This document shows positions 32,039 to 41,822 of a stretch of DNA of 64,000 nt, piece by piece. The stretch lies in assembly GCF_000379525.1 (NCBI RefSeq), contig NZ_KB902397.1, positions 44,346 through 108,345 of the forward strand. Direction: 5' to 3'. The notes beneath the pieces were generated by a model, which saw only the letters and a list, made by a program, of their open reading frames with translations, was not told where the DNA came from and did no database searches. Within the stretch, counting starts at the first letter, position 1. Each line of letters opens with the position of its first letter. Origin of the DNA: Lamprocystis purpurea DSM 4197 (lineage in GTDB: Bacteria; Pseudomonadota; Gammaproteobacteria; Chromatiales; Chromatiaceae). The position numbers and the translations under genes are program-made.

Positions 32039-34258
32039 TCAGCCGGTCATCCGCCGATAGATGTCGGCGACCCGGTAGGGCAGCTTGGCGACCTGTTCGA
32101 CCAGGGTATAGCCGGCCGGCCCGAACATGTGGGGCAGATAGTCCTGGGCCTGATCATCGACCGTGATGCAGAACGGATGCACACCCTGGCTGCGTGCCTC
32201 CAGGATAGCCTGACGGGTATCCGCGATCCCGTAATCGCCACGGTAACCGTCCTCATCATCCGGGCGCCCGTCGGAGATCGTCAGCAGGACACGGGTGCGC
32301 GCATCGACCGCCAGCAGCTTGCGCGTCAGGTGACGAATGGTCACGCCCATGCGCGTGTAGTCCTGGGGTCGGATGCCGCTGATCCGGTCCTGCACCTGGG
32401 TGTCGTACGGCTCGGCAAAGGTTTTCACCCGAAACGCTTCACAGCGCATGTGGGTATAACCGGAAAAGCCGTAGATGGCATAGCGGTCACCCAGCAGTTC
32501 CAAGGCTTCACAGAGCAACACCAGCGACTCGCGGCAGACCTCGTTGATCCAGCCCTTGGTGGAGCCGCTCATGTCCACCATGAAGAGGACGGCCACGTTG
32601 CGGTCCAGCTTGCGGCGACGCTGAAACAGGCGGTCGGTTTGCTCCAGCCCGCGGGCCTGATCCGCATAGGACTCGACCAGTGCGTCGATGTCCGGATCCT
32701 CGCCGAACGGCTCGCGTTTGAGCAGCCGCTCCTCCCCGCGCAGGGCTTCGAAGGTGCGATACAGATGCTTGAGCAGGCCCCGGTACTTGTGCCGGGTCGC
32801 CGCCGCGAAACCGTCAGCCTGCGGCTGAACCTCGCGCTCCCGCAACCGACACCAGTTCTTGCGATAGCCCTGACGGCCGTGGTCCCACTCGTCATAGATG
32901 AAGGTATCGCGCTCCGCGGGGGCTGGTGCGCCGTCGTCGCGGGCGGTACCGGGCCGACGCTGGTAGACGCCGTGGCCGGCAGCCTCCAGATAGGCATCCG
33001 GGATGTGCCCGAAATCCTGGACGACGGATTGCATCAGTTGCACCATCCCCGGGACGGGCTGCACCGGCTGATCCCCCAGAACCAGCGCGAAGGCCACCCC
33101 GTCGGGCCAGTCGTCCGCCGGCTCCCGCTCCAGATGGAACCGCGGCGGTTCGCCCGCGGCGACGCCCGGCCGGTTCGCCGGTTCAGCGGCGATGACCGCC
33201 AGGGCGGCGGCGAACTGTTCCCGTTCACGGGCGCGGCGCGCGGCCATCACCTCGGCGACGCGCTCCGGCTGTAGCTCGCCCTGGTAGCACAAGGGTTCGA
33301 GCGGCGCCGTGCCGGCCCGATACAGTTCGGCCGCCAGTGTCCAGGAGAGGGCCGCGTCCGCCCCCGCCGCATACACGCGCGCGGCGGCATCCTGCCAGTC
33401 GGGCGGGAGCGGCGGGCGGTCGCCCAATCGGTCCATGTCGCGCGCCAGACCGGGCAGTTCAGCGCTGATCCGCGCGTCGAGCCGCAACCCCTCCAGCGCG
33501 GCGAACAAGGCCAGCGCGCGCCGCCGGTCGGCATAGGGCGCCAACTGCTCCAACGCGGGTTCGCGCCAGGTGCCGAACCAGTTCTGGGCCCAGAGCGAGG
33601 CGATCAGGCACTTGTAGAGCCGGAAGTTCTCGGCGCGGCTCGCAAAGCGGGTGACGGCAGCCGGGACGAACAGCGTCTCGGTGTCGGTGTAGGCCGCGTC
33701 GCCGACCGCCAGCCGCAATCGGCGGCCGGCCAAGCCGGTGGTGAAGGCGTCCAGCACCTGGGCCAGATCCGCGAACCGCTGGCCGTCGCGACCGGCCCGC
33801 CGAGTCAGTGCATCCTCCGCCACACGCTGCAGGGCGCGGATACCACCCTGGCTGCCCTGGTGATCATAAATGGCCAACAGCTCGATCACCCAATCGGGAA
33901 TTTCCGCATCGGGCAGTGCGCGCAAGACGTCGGGGGAGTGGACGCAGAGGTAATAGGCCAGATCCAGGCTGGTGCGACCGACCCGCTCCACCTGGCCGAA
34001 CAGCAACTCCACCCGCGCCGCGGGGAACCAGGCCAGGGCCTCGGCGGGCGGCAGCACGCTGCGACGCATGGAGAGCACCGGATAGACCAATGACTCCAGG
34101 CGCTGGTGGATCACCTCCACCGCCAGGGCATCCGCGGCCGGGCGCCCGTCCACCCCGTAACGCCGCGCCAATTCCTCGTCACTCATCCGGGCGGTGCGCA
34201 CGCGTGCCAGGAATTCTTCCTGACTCAGTTCTTCGCCGATGGTCTTGTCATCACTCAT
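32039..34258 (-). CDS. VWA-domain protein, NorD/CbbO-like
   Basis: A 739-residue cytosolic protein. A long helical N-terminal region (start MSDDKTIGEELSQEEFLARV) with conserved-looking blocks such as LDLAYYLCVHSPDVL and QNWFGTW is followed by a C-terminal von Willebrand A domain (about 545-735) with an intact MIDAS: FMVDMSGSTKGW, the threonine in the DYTRMG region and ISDGRPDDEDGY. This plan is that of NorD and of CbbO, which work with a MoxR-type AAA+ partner (NorQ/CbbQ) to remodel nitric oxide reductase or Rubisco. No such ATPase is adjacent, so the client is unclear. ATG 34258 is chosen; an in-frame ATG at 34330 lacks support. Coupled to murI. Confidence 0.85.
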   Translation of the reverse strand: MSDDKTIGEELSQEEFLARVRTARMSDEELARRYGVDGRPAADALAVEVIHQRLESLVYPVLSMRRSVLPPAEALAWFPAARVELLFGQVERVGRTSLDLAYYLCVHSPDVLRALPDAEIPDWVIELLAIYDHQGSQGGIRALQRVAEDALTRRAGRDGQRFADLAQVLDAFTTGLAGRRLRLAVGDAAYTDTETLFVPAAVTRFASRAENFRLYKCLIASLWAQNWFGTWREPALEQLAPYADRRRALALFAALEGLRLDARISAELPGLARDMDRLGDRPPLPPDWQDAAARVYAAGADAALSWTLAAELYRAGTAPLEPLCYQGELQPERVAEVMAARRAREREQFAAALAVIAAEPANRPGVAAGEPPRFHLEREPADDWPDGVAFALVLGDQPVQPVPGMVQLMQSVVQDFGHIPDAYLEAAGHGVYQRRPGTARDDGAPAPAERDTFIYDEWDHGRQGYRKNWCRLREREVQPQADGFAAATRHKYRGLLKHLYRTFEALRGEERLLKREPFGEDPDIDALVESYADQARGLEQTDRLFQRRRKLDRNVAVLFMVDMSGSTKGWINEVCRESLVLLCEALELLGDRYAIYGFSGYTHMRCEAFRVKTFAEPYDTQVQDRISGIRPQDYTRMGVTIRHLTRKLLAVDARTRVLLTISDGRPDDEDGYRGDYGIADTRQAILEARSQGVHPFCITVDDQAQDYLPHMFGPAGYTLVEQVAKLPYRVADIYRRMTG

Positions 34259-34299
34259 CCTCGACTGGCTCCAGAGCACGCCACGCGCTGATCGCTCGT

Positions 34300-35118
34300 C
34301 TAGATGTCGAAACTCGCCCACACCGGACAATGATCCGAGGGTCGGTCCATGGCCCGGAGTTCATAGTCGATGCCGACCTCGAGCAGACGCTCCTTCAGCG
34401 GGGCGGTGACCAGGATGAGGTCGATGCGCAGGCCGCGCCGGGGGTCCCGCTCAAAGCCTTTGGAGCGATAATCGAACCAACTGAAACGATCATCGACCGC
34501 CGGGTACATGACCCGAAACGCGTCATGCAGACCCCAGTCGGTGAGGACCTTGAGCCATTCCCGCTCCTCGGGCAGAAAGCTGCACTTGCCGTCCCTGAGC
34601 CAGCGTTTGGCATTGTCCGCGCCGATGCCGATATCGAGATCCAAAGGCGCCACATTCATATCACCCATCACCACGACCTGCTGATCCGGTGTAAAACAGT
34701 CGCGCAAATACGCGGCTAACGCGTGATAGAAGCGCGCCTTGCCGGGAAATTTGACCGGGTGATCGCGACTCTCGCCCTGCGGGAAGTACCCATTGATGAC
34801 AGCGACTTCGCCGCCATCCGCCAACGCGTAACGGCCGGTGATCGCACGCCGTTGGGCGTCCTCGTCATCGCCCGGAAATCCCTTGACGATCGCCAGCGGC
34901 TCGTCCCGGCTCAGCAGAGCGACGCCATAATGCCCCTTCTGCCCATGAAACCGGGTGCGATATCCCATCCCTTCCACCATCTCCAGTGGAAACTCGGTAT
35001 CCGCCACCTTGCACTCCTGAAGGCCCAGCACATCCGGGTCGAGGCGCATCTTGAGCGCCTCCAACTGATGCGGCCGGGCACGAATCCCATTGATGTTGAA
35101 TGAGCAGAGCTTGAACAT
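34300..35118 (-). CDS. xthA: Exodeoxyribonuclease III
   Basis: AP endonuclease/3'-exonuclease of base-excision repair, Mg-dependent. The 272-residue product has the family order: [10 protein letters not shown] (Asn8), LQECK (Glu35), GDMNVAP (Asp and Asn of the metal site, about 151-153), LRIDLIL and [10 protein letters not shown] with the catalytic histidine near the end. ATG 35118 has GGAG eight bases upstream. It is preceded by a 200-base repeat-filled gap separating it from lpxB. It ends 41 bases before the VWA gene start and could be co-transcribed with it. Confidence 0.97.
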   Translation of the reverse strand: MFKLCSFNINGIRARPHQLEALKMRLDPDVLGLQECKVADTEFPLEMVEGMGYRTRFHGQKGHYGVALLSRDEPLAIVKGFPGDDEDAQRRAITGRYALADGGEVAVINGYFPQGESRDHPVKFPGKARFYHALAAYLRDCFTPDQQVVVMGDMNVAPLDLDIGIGADNAKRWLRDGKCSFLPEEREWLKVLTDWGLHDAFRVMYPAVDDRFSWFDYRSKGFERDPRRGLRIDLILVTAPLKERLLEVGIDYELRAMDRPSDHCPVWASFDI

Positions 35119-35182
35119 TTCAGGATCTCCGGACGGCGAAAGGAATCGTGCAATGAAAGGATCAGGCACCGCGGAAGAGAAA

Positions 35183-35320
35183 CGTCCCCCGTGGGAGCGG
35201 CGTCCCGCCGCGATGCGGTGCGGCGGTGACCGCTAAGCCTGCAACGACGCGCCCGGCCCGTCGCGGCGGGACGCCGCTCCCACAGGGTCGCTGCGCGACT
35301 TTCACGGTAAGCTTCGACCT
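35183..35320. repeat. Long palindromic element, copy A
   Basis: Arms GTGGGAGCGGCGTCCCGCCG(CGA) at 35191-35213 and the exact complement at 35261-35283 make a 23-bp perfect stem. The following CAGGGTCG...TTTCACGGTAAGCTTCGACC is conserved in the second copy at 60091-60233. It lies between lpxB and xthA; it could work as a strong hairpin terminator but is clearly a dispersed repeat. Confidence 0.85.
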
Positions 35321-36487
35321 TCAGCCGGCCGCGCTCCGCCCGATCAATTCGAGTACCGCCAGGGCCGCCTTGCGCGCCGCGTCGTGACGCAGTCCCGCGT
35401 GGATGCGGGCATACTCGGCGGTGATCACGGAGACCCGCGCCGGGTCATCCAGAAAGTCCAGCAGCGCCGGCGCCATCAGGTCCGCCCGGCACCGATCCTG
35501 AAGAAACTCGGGTGCCAGTTCGCGCCCCGCGAGCAGGTTGGCCATGGCCGCGTAGGGGACTTTTACCAGACGCAACTGCGTCACCAGATGATAGGTGAAG
35601 GGATGGACCCGATAACCGACCACCATCGGGCGCTTGAGCAGCAGTGTCTCCAGGGTCGCGGTGCCGGAGGCCGTGAGCACACAGTCGGCCGCGGCAATGA
35701 CGGCGCGCGAGCGGCCATCCACCAGAGTGACGGGCAGGTCGGGGGCCAGGCGTTCGAGGACCGCGCTGAAATGCGCGCGCAGCCGTGCATTGACCAAGGG
35801 CACCACGAAACGCAGATCCGGCCGGGCGTCGAGACAACGCAGCGCGGTCTCGACAAAGGGCACCGCCAGACGCTCCATCTCACCGAGCCGGCTGCCCGGC
35901 AGCACGGCGATCAGCGGCCCGGTCGCGGGCAGGTCCAGCTCCCGGCGCGCGGCCCGCTGATCGACCTCCAGGGGAATTTGATCGGCCAGCGGGTGGCCGA
36001 CATAGCGGGCCGGCACCCCATGCTCACGCAGAAAGGACTCCTCGAACGGAAAGACGCAGAGCATCAGATCCACCGCGCGCCGAATGCCTTTCACCCGACC
36101 CGGACGCCAGGCCCAAACCGTTGGACTCACGACATGGACGGTGCGAATTCCGGCCGCCCGCAGACGCCGCTCGAGACCCAGATTGAAATCAGGCGCATCG
36201 ACGCCGATAAAGACATCCGGCTGGTCTTTGAGGAAGAACCGCAGCAGTTCACGCCGCAGTCCGAGCAGTTCGCGCAAATGGCCGATCACTTCGGTCAAGC
36301 CCATGACCGACAACCGCTCCATCGGGAACAGGGTCGCGCAGCCGGCGTCGAGCATTCGCGGACCGGCCACGCCGACACAGCGAATCCCCGGCACCAACCG
36401 CGCAAGCTCGGCAATCACGGCGGCACCCAGGATGTCCCCCGAAACCTCGTTGGCGACGATGCCGACGCGCAGCGCGGGGGCGGTCAT
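35321..36487 (-). CDS. lpxB: Lipid-A-disaccharide synthase
   Basis: Peripheral inner-membrane glycosyltransferase that joins UDP-diacylglucosamine and lipid X to form the lipid A disaccharide. 388 residues, normal for the family. Key blocks: VGIVANEVSGDILGA at the N-terminus, GVDAPDFNLGLERRLRAAGI, VSPTVWAWRPGRVKGIRRAVD, LPGSRLGEMERL and the C-terminal sugar-nucleotide site (TASGTATLETLLLKRPMVVGYR). Its ATG overlaps the lpxA stop as TGATG, the usual coupling. It is the last gene of the long minus-strand operon from rpsB. Confidence 0.97.
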   Translation of the reverse strand: MTAPALRVGIVANEVSGDILGAAVIAELARLVPGIRCVGVAGPRMLDAGCATLFPMERLSVMGLTEVIGHLRELLGLRRELLRFFLKDQPDVFIGVDAPDFNLGLERRLRAAGIRTVHVVSPTVWAWRPGRVKGIRRAVDLMLCVFPFEESFLREHGVPARYVGHPLADQIPLEVDQRAARRELDLPATGPLIAVLPGSRLGEMERLAVPFVETALRCLDARPDLRFVVPLVNARLRAHFSAVLERLAPDLPVTLVDGRSRAVIAAADCVLTASGTATLETLLLKRPMVVGYRVHPFTYHLVTQLRLVKVPYAAMANLLAGRELAPEFLQDRCRADLMAPALLDFLDDPARVSVITAEYARIHAGLRHDAARKAALAVLELIGRSAAG

Positions 36488-37257
36488 CAGCGCACGATGC
36501 TGCGGCTGCTATCCGCCACGAAGGTGGCCAGGGGCGCGATCTCGGGGCTGGTCTGCGCCAGGACCCGCAGACGCTCCAGGGCCTCATCCAGCTTGAGGCC
36601 GCCCATGTAGAGTGCCCGATAGGCGCGTTTGATCACGGTGATCGCCTCGGGCGTAAAGCCGCGGCGACGCAAACCCTCGGCATTGATCCCGTGGGGGACC
36701 GCGGGCTGACCGGCGACAGTGACATAAGGGGGCACATCCTTGCTCAAGGCCGATCCCATGGCGCAGAAACAATGGGCGCCAAGGCGGCAAAACTGGTGGA
36801 CGATGGTAAAGCCGCCGAGAATGGCCCAATCCTGGATTTCGACATGCCCGCCCAGGGAGGCGGCGTTCGCCATGATCACATGGTCGCCGATCCGACAATC
36901 ATGGGCCACATGGGTATAGGCCATGAATAGATTGTCATTCCCAATGCGGGTGACCCCCTGATCCTGAACGGTGCCGCGGTGCAGGGTGGCACACTCGCGA
37001 ATCTGGTTGCGATCACCGATCTCGAGCCGGGTCACCTCTCCGCCGTATTTCATGTCCTGCGGGTCTTCCCCGACGGACGCGAACTGGAAGATCCGATTGT
37101 CACGCCCGATCCGCGTAGGACCGTGAATAACCACATGGGGTCCAATGCGTGTGCCGGCGCCAATCTCCACCCCTGGTCCGATCACCGTGAACGGACCAAC
37201 CTCCACCCCAGGCTCCAGCACGGCGCCGGGATCAACGATGGCACTCGGGTGAATCAA
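36487..37257 (-). CDS. lpxA: UDP-N-acetylglucosamine acyltransferase
   Basis: First step of lipid A synthesis: transfer of a hydroxyacyl chain from ACP to UDP-GlcNAc. Left-handed beta-helix hexapeptides fill residues 1-190 ([19 protein letters not shown]...). The catalytic histidine is in [11 protein letters not shown]. The end is an alpha-helical tail. The likely start is TTG at 37257: it yields [11 protein letters not shown], the standard LpxA N-terminus, and overlaps the fabZ stop as TTGA. An ATG at 37281 exists but would overlap fabZ by 28 bases and add eight unusual residues. 256 residues, as in E. coli (262). Confidence 0.96.
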   Translation of the reverse strand: MIHPSAIVDPGAVLEPGVEVGPFTVIGPGVEIGAGTRIGPHVVIHGPTRIGRDNRIFQFASVGEDPQDMKYGGEVTRLEIGDRNQIRECATLHRGTVQDQGVTRIGNDNLFMAYTHVAHDCRIGDHVIMANAASLGGHVEIQDWAILGGFTIVHQFCRLGAHCFCAMGSALSKDVPPYVTVAGQPAVPHGINAEGLRRRGFTPEAITVIKRAYRALYMGGLKLDEALERLRVLAQTSPEIAPLATFVADSSRSIVR

Positions 37258-37781
37258 GCGGTGAAGTCCCGCGCCGTACACATGATCTCGGCCGAGGCCA
37301 CGATCCGGTCATCCACACGCGCCTCGCCGTCGAACTTCCAGATGCCGCGACGCACCGCCAATAACTTGACGGTCAGGAACAACTGATCACCCGGTTCGAC
37401 CGGGCGCTTGAAACGTGCCTTATCGATCCCGACGAAATAATACAGCGCTTTCTCGCCCACCTCTTCCGGGCGTGAGGCCATGGCCAGCAAACCCGTTGCC
37501 TGGGCCAGGGCCTCGATGATCAACACCCCCGGCATCACCGGACGCACCGGGAAGTGCCCGACGAAATAGGGTTCGTTGTAGGACACATTCTTGAGCGCGA
37601 CCAGATAGTCGTCACGCTTGAAATCCACCACCCGATCGACCAGCAGAAATGGATACCGATGCGGCAACACGCTCAGCACCTTATGGATATCCATCGTGAT
37701 CCGATCAGGGGTGATCGCATCGGGTTCCGCGCGCCCGACCACTGGCCCCGCGTCCGTGAGATTCGGCTCAGATGCCTGCAT
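37254..37781 (-). CDS. fabZ: 3-hydroxyacyl-ACP dehydratase FabZ
   Basis: Dehydrates 3-hydroxyacyl-ACP in fatty-acid elongation, competing with LpxA/LpxD for the same acyl pool. Catalytic His is in [13 protein letters not shown], and the helix glutamate lies in [20 protein letters not shown]. 175 residues, about 25 longer than E. coli FabZ because of an N-terminal extension before MDIHKVL. ATG 37781 is still preferred: it has AGGAGGAAG upstream and overlaps the lpxD stop. The extension is probably real but of unknown use. Confidence 0.97.
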   Translation of the reverse strand: MQASEPNLTDAGPVVGRAEPDAITPDRITMDIHKVLSVLPHRYPFLLVDRVVDFKRDDYLVALKNVSYNEPYFVGHFPVRPVMPGVLIIEALAQATGLLAMASRPEEVGEKALYYFVGIDKARFKRPVEPGDQLFLTVKLLAVRRGIWKFDGEARVDDRIVASAEIMCTARDFTA

Positions 37782-38836
37782 CAGTCTTCCTCCTGCCCGA
37801 GCGCGGCACTCAATAGTGCCACGCGCGCTTCGAGTTGCTTAAGTCGGCGCGACAACTCATCAAGGTGTCTAAACCGCGCCACGTTACGCCGCCATTCCGC
37901 GCTGGGCATGGCTGGTATTCCACTACTGTAAGACCCCGCGTCCGGAAACGAGCGGGTGACCATCGCCTGACCGCTAAAGTGAACCTGATCGCCGATCACG
38001 AGATGCCCGGCCATACCGACGGCGCCCGCGATCGTGCAGTTGCGTCCGATCAGGGTCGACCCTGAGATCCCGGTCATCGCCGCCATGGCGGTATGCTCAC
38101 CAACCTGCACGTTATGACCGATCTGAATATGATTATCCAACTTGACCCCGTCACCGATGCGGGTGTCACCGATGGCGCCGCGGTCCACCGTGGTATTGGC
38201 GCCGATCTCGACATCGTCACCGAGCACCGCCCGCCCAATCTGCGGGATGCGCACCCACCGCTCCCCATCCTTCGCAAAGCCAAAGCCGGCCCGGCCGATC
38301 ACGGCTCCCGGATGCAACAAGGCCCGCTTGCCGACCCGTGTGCCGTGACACAGGGTCACACGCGCCACCAAACGGCTATCCGCGTCGATCTCTACACCCT
38401 CGCCGATGATACAGCCGGGGCCGATGAACACCCGCGGCCCGATCCAGGCCCCCGCTTCGATCACCGAGGTGGGCCCGATCCAGGCACTGGCATCGATCCG
38501 GGCGGCCGCATCGACGACGGCGGACGGATGAACACCGCCCCTGACCTGCGGCTCCGGGAAAAGGAACTGCGCGGCCCGCGCAAAACTCAAATAGGGATTG
38601 CGGCTGATCACGACGGGCACCGCAGCCGCATCGGCATCCGCTTCAGTCAGGATCACGACCCCGGCGCGGGTGTCCGCAAGATGCCGGCGATACTTCCGAT
38701 CGCCCAGGAAACTCAGGCAGTCAGGCCCCGCGTTCACCAAATCTGCGACACGCGACACGCGCCTGCGCGGATCGCCTCGATAAGGTTCACCCAGCCGGCC
38801 CGCGAGTTCTTCAAGAAGAATTCCATCTGCCGTCAC
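37781..38836 (-). CDS. lpxD: UDP-3-O-(3-hydroxyacyl)glucosamine N-acyltransferase
   Basis: Third step of lipid A synthesis, adding the N-linked acyl chain. The uridine-binding N-domain ([38 protein letters not shown]) is followed by the beta-helix hexapeptide repeats (residues about 105-310) and the catalytic histidine in [16 protein letters not shown]. The C-terminal helix ends [27 protein letters not shown] 38836 is chosen because AGGAG lies eight bases upstream and the N-terminus matches the family. A GTG at 38863 would add nine residues. 351 residues. Confidence 0.96.
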   Translation of the reverse strand: MTADGILLEELAGRLGEPYRGDPRRRVSRVADLVNAGPDCLSFLGDRKYRRHLADTRAGVVILTEADADAAAVPVVISRNPYLSFARAAQFLFPEPQVRGGVHPSAVVDAAARIDASAWIGPTSVIEAGAWIGPRVFIGPGCIIGEGVEIDADSRLVARVTLCHGTRVGKRALLHPGAVIGRAGFGFAKDGERWVRIPQIGRAVLGDDVEIGANTTVDRGAIGDTRIGDGVKLDNHIQIGHNVQVGEHTAMAAMTGISGSTLIGRNCTIAGAVGMAGHLVIGDQVHFSGQAMVTRSFPDAGSYSSGIPAMPSAEWRRNVARFRHLDELSRRLKQLEARVALLSAALGQEED

Positions 38837-38873
38837 GCCAACATCTCCTGTCACGACATCCACTCGCTCCGGC

Positions 38874-39386
38874 TCACTTGTTGCTCGAATCCCGTTTCAA
38901 TCGCTCGATGACCAGGTCCGAGATATCCATGCGCGGGCTGTAGTACACGAGGCCCTCGGTAATCACCAGGTCGATCCCTTGTTCTTTGGCAAGTTCTACC
39001 ACCACCTCACGCACTTGCTTCGCCAGTTTGGTGCGCAACTCATTTTGACGCAAGGCGACGTCTTCCTGAAACTCGTCCTGAGCATACTTGAGCTTGCGCG
39101 TGCGGCTGCGAATGTCGTTTTGCAGCCGCTGCATCTCGCTTTCGCTCATCAGCGCGGAATCGCGTTCGAGCTTGCGTTGCAGGATCGTGATCTGCTCCTG
39201 CTGCTGACGCAGATTGCGCTCACGCTCTTCGACCTCCACCTGCAATGCCTTGCCGGCCGCCTCGTATTGCGGTGAGAGTTCCACCACCCGGTTCGGGTCG
39301 ACCACGCCGATCTTGTATTGATCCGCACCGACGCACGGCACCGACATCAAGGTCAGGACCATGACTCCGACTTGCGAGAGCTTCAC
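38874..39386 (-). CDS. skp: OmpH/Skp-family periplasmic chaperone
   Basis: Periplasmic holdase that keeps outer-membrane proteins soluble on the way to the BAM complex. 170 residues: signal peptide (KLSQVGVMVLTLMSVPCVGA), then KIGVVDPNRVVELSPQYEAAGKAL and a long coiled region (EERERNLRQQQEQITILQRKLERDSALMSESEMQRLQNDIRSR) forming the tentacles, ending LVITEGLVYYSPRMDISDLV. The start is a GTG at 39386, 16 bases after the bamA stop. The position between bamA and lpxD is the standard one. Confidence 0.95.
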   Translation of the reverse strand: MKLSQVGVMVLTLMSVPCVGADQYKIGVVDPNRVVELSPQYEAAGKALQVEVEERERNLRQQQEQITILQRKLERDSALMSESEMQRLQNDIRSRTRKLKYAQDEFQEDVALRQNELRTKLAKQVREVVVELAKEQGIDLVITEGLVYYSPRMDISDLVIERLKRDSSNK

Positions 39387-39402
39387 GTTCGACACTCTCG
39401 AC

Positions 39403-41742
39403 TCAGAAGGTCTGACCGATGCCGAACTGGAAGATCTGTGTCTCATCCTCCGGCTTCGAGTTCAGCGGCCAACCCATACTGAGGGTCAAGGCCCCGACCG
39501 GTGACAACCAACTGGCAGCGATACCGGTCGAGTACCGCACTTCACCGAAATTGAATCCGGTCGGCGTGACCAAGGGCGTGTCCTGAGTCACCCAGACGTT
39601 ACCCACGTCAAAAAACAGTCCCACGCGTACCGTCTTCTCGATCTCTCCGCCCAATGGCGGAGCCGCCATCAGTTCGATACTTCCAACCATTTTGACGTTA
39701 CCACCAACCGGATCATCCGTCAGGAGCGTCTCGCGCGGCCCCAGTGAGTTGGCGACATAGCCACGCACCGACCGCGGACCACCGGCGTAGTAATTTTCCC
39801 AGAACGGCAAGTAATTCAGGTCGCCATAGCCGTCGCCGTAGCCAAGATCGGCACTCAGGGAAAGAACGAAGCGGGAGGTCAAGGGGATGTAAGTGTTGCC
39901 TTGATAGCCGATGCGGTAGTAGGTCAGATCGCTGCCCGGGACCGCGACCTCGCCGCGTATGGTCTGGATACTCCCTTTTCGGGGGAAGACGGCCTTATCG
40001 CGGGTGTCGTTGACATAGCTCGCGCTGACAATGAAATCATTGAATTCAGAGCCGTTCTGCAGAACGAAATCCTGCGCCAGCACGGAATAGCCGGCCATGA
40101 ACTCGGTGTACTGGTAGCGCAGCGCCATACCGGCCCGACTGGTCGCCGAGATCGGCAAACCGAAGTTCATCCCGACGATACCGACATTGGTCGCGTAATC
40201 AGCACCGATCAGATTGCTGAAGTTCGTCTCGCGGTAAGAAAACTCGAAACCGCGGCTGATGCCGTCGATCGTGTAGTACGGATTCTGGTAGCTGAACTGA
40301 TACAGGGTGTTGGCGTCACTGGTGTTGAATGCCAGCGACACCCGTTTCCCGGTTCCCAGGAAGTTGTTCTGATTGATGCTCGCGTTGAACAGCACGCCCT
40401 GCGACTGCGAGTAGCCGATGCCCGCCATGAGATTGCCCGCGGGCTTCTCGCGGACCGTGAAGTTGACGTCGACCTGATCCGCGGTGCCGGGCACCGGCGG
40501 CGTCTCGGTCGTCACATCTTCGAAATAGCCGAGCCGATTGAGGCGTTCGCGTGACTCCTTGACCAAGGCCGCGGAAAACCAGGCACTCTCCAGTTGACGC
40601 AGTTCGCGCCGCAACACCTCGTCACGGGTACGGGTATTGCCCTTCATATTGACCCGGCGAACATAGACGCGTTTACCCGGATCCACGAAGAAGGTCAACA
40701 CCACCTGCTTGGTGGCGTCGTTGACCTCAGGTACCGGATTGACGTTGGCGAAGGCATAGCCCTCGTCGCCGAACAAAGCGGAGATGCGCTCGGCGCTCTC
40801 GGTGGTCAGTTTGCGCGAAAAGCTCTCGCCCCGCCGCAACTGGATCATCGGAAACACCTTCTCCACGGGGACCGCGGGCTCACCGGCCAGCTTGATGTCG
40901 CTCACCGTGTAGGGGCTACCCTCGTCGACCACAACCGTGACATAAATTTCTTTCTTATCGGCACTGATCGAGACCTGCGTCGACTTGATATCGAACTTGA
41001 TATAGCCGCGGTCGAGGTAATAGGAACGCAACCGCTCCAGATCACCCGCGAGCTTTTGCTTCGAGTACTGATCGTTCTTGGAATAGAATGAATGCCAACC
41101 GGTGGCACCGAGATCGAACTGTTTGAGCAGTTCCTTGGTATCGAACGCCTGGTTCCCGATGATATTGATCTGCTTGATACGCGCCGTGAGACCTTCGGTC
41201 ACGTCGATGCGGATGGCAACGCGATTTCGTTCGAGCGGGGAAACGGTGGAGACGATCAGGACACCGTACTTGCCGCGTGAAAAATACTGGCGCTCCAGTT
41301 CCTGTTCGATGCGATCGAGCACCGAACGGTTGAAGACCCGACCCTCTTTCAAGCCGATCTCCTCGATGGCCTTACGCAGGGTCGGTTCATCGATATCCTT
41401 GTTTCCGACAAACTCGATCTGAGCGATCGCCGGACGCTCCTGAACGGTCAGCACCAACACGCTGCCGTCACGTTCCACGCGCACATCGTCAAAGAACCCG
41501 GTCTGGTAAAGGGCGCGGATGATATTGGCGGTCACGTCGTCGCCAACGGTATCACCGACCTGGACCGGAAGATAGTTGAACACCGTCCCTGGGGCGATGC
41601 GCTGCAGACCCTCGATCCGGATATCGGCAATCTGGAACTGATCCGCGGACACGCGGCCGCCAAACAGGATTGCACATGTCATCAGCAGGGCGACGAGAGG
41701 ACGACGCCTACCGCCGCCGATGCCAGCAATTAGAACGCGCAC
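39403..41742 (-). CDS. bamA: Outer-membrane protein assembly factor BamA
   Basis: Central Omp85 subunit of the BAM machine. 779 residues: signal peptide ([20 protein letters not shown]), five POTRA domains (about 25-425; e.g. [49 protein letters not shown]), then a 16-strand barrel with VRGY ([17 protein letters not shown]) and the terminal signal [12 protein letters not shown] 41742 is chosen: GAGGGG lies eight bases upstream and it fits the signal peptide. The frame stays open into rseP for 218 more codons, which is not coding. All features intact. Confidence 0.97.
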   Translation of the reverse strand: MRVLIAGIGGGRRRPLVALLMTCAILFGGRVSADQFQIADIRIEGLQRIAPGTVFNYLPVQVGDTVGDDVTANIIRALYQTGFFDDVRVERDGSVLVLTVQERPAIAQIEFVGNKDIDEPTLRKAIEEIGLKEGRVFNRSVLDRIEQELERQYFSRGKYGVLIVSTVSPLERNRVAIRIDVTEGLTARIKQINIIGNQAFDTKELLKQFDLGATGWHSFYSKNDQYSKQKLAGDLERLRSYYLDRGYIKFDIKSTQVSISADKKEIYVTVVVDEGSPYTVSDIKLAGEPAVPVEKVFPMIQLRRGESFSRKLTTESAERISALFGDEGYAFANVNPVPEVNDATKQVVLTFFVDPGKRVYVRRVNMKGNTRTRDEVLRRELRQLESAWFSAALVKESRERLNRLGYFEDVTTETPPVPGTADQVDVNFTVREKPAGNLMAGIGYSQSQGVLFNASINQNNFLGTGKRVSLAFNTSDANTLYQFSYQNPYYTIDGISRGFEFSYRETNFSNLIGADYATNVGIVGMNFGLPISATSRAGMALRYQYTEFMAGYSVLAQDFVLQNGSEFNDFIVSASYVNDTRDKAVFPRKGSIQTIRGEVAVPGSDLTYYRIGYQGNTYIPLTSRFVLSLSADLGYGDGYGDLNYLPFWENYYAGGPRSVRGYVANSLGPRETLLTDDPVGGNVKMVGSIELMAAPPLGGEIEKTVRVGLFFDVGNVWVTQDTPLVTPTGFNFGEVRYSTGIAASWLSPVGALTLSMGWPLNSKPEDETQIFQFGIGQTF

Positions 41743-41822
41743 AGGCACTTCCCCTCGATCAAGCCGAACACCGTCGCGCGAAGCGGCGGCTAAAGGCACG
41801 TAGTATAAGGGATCATCAGCGG

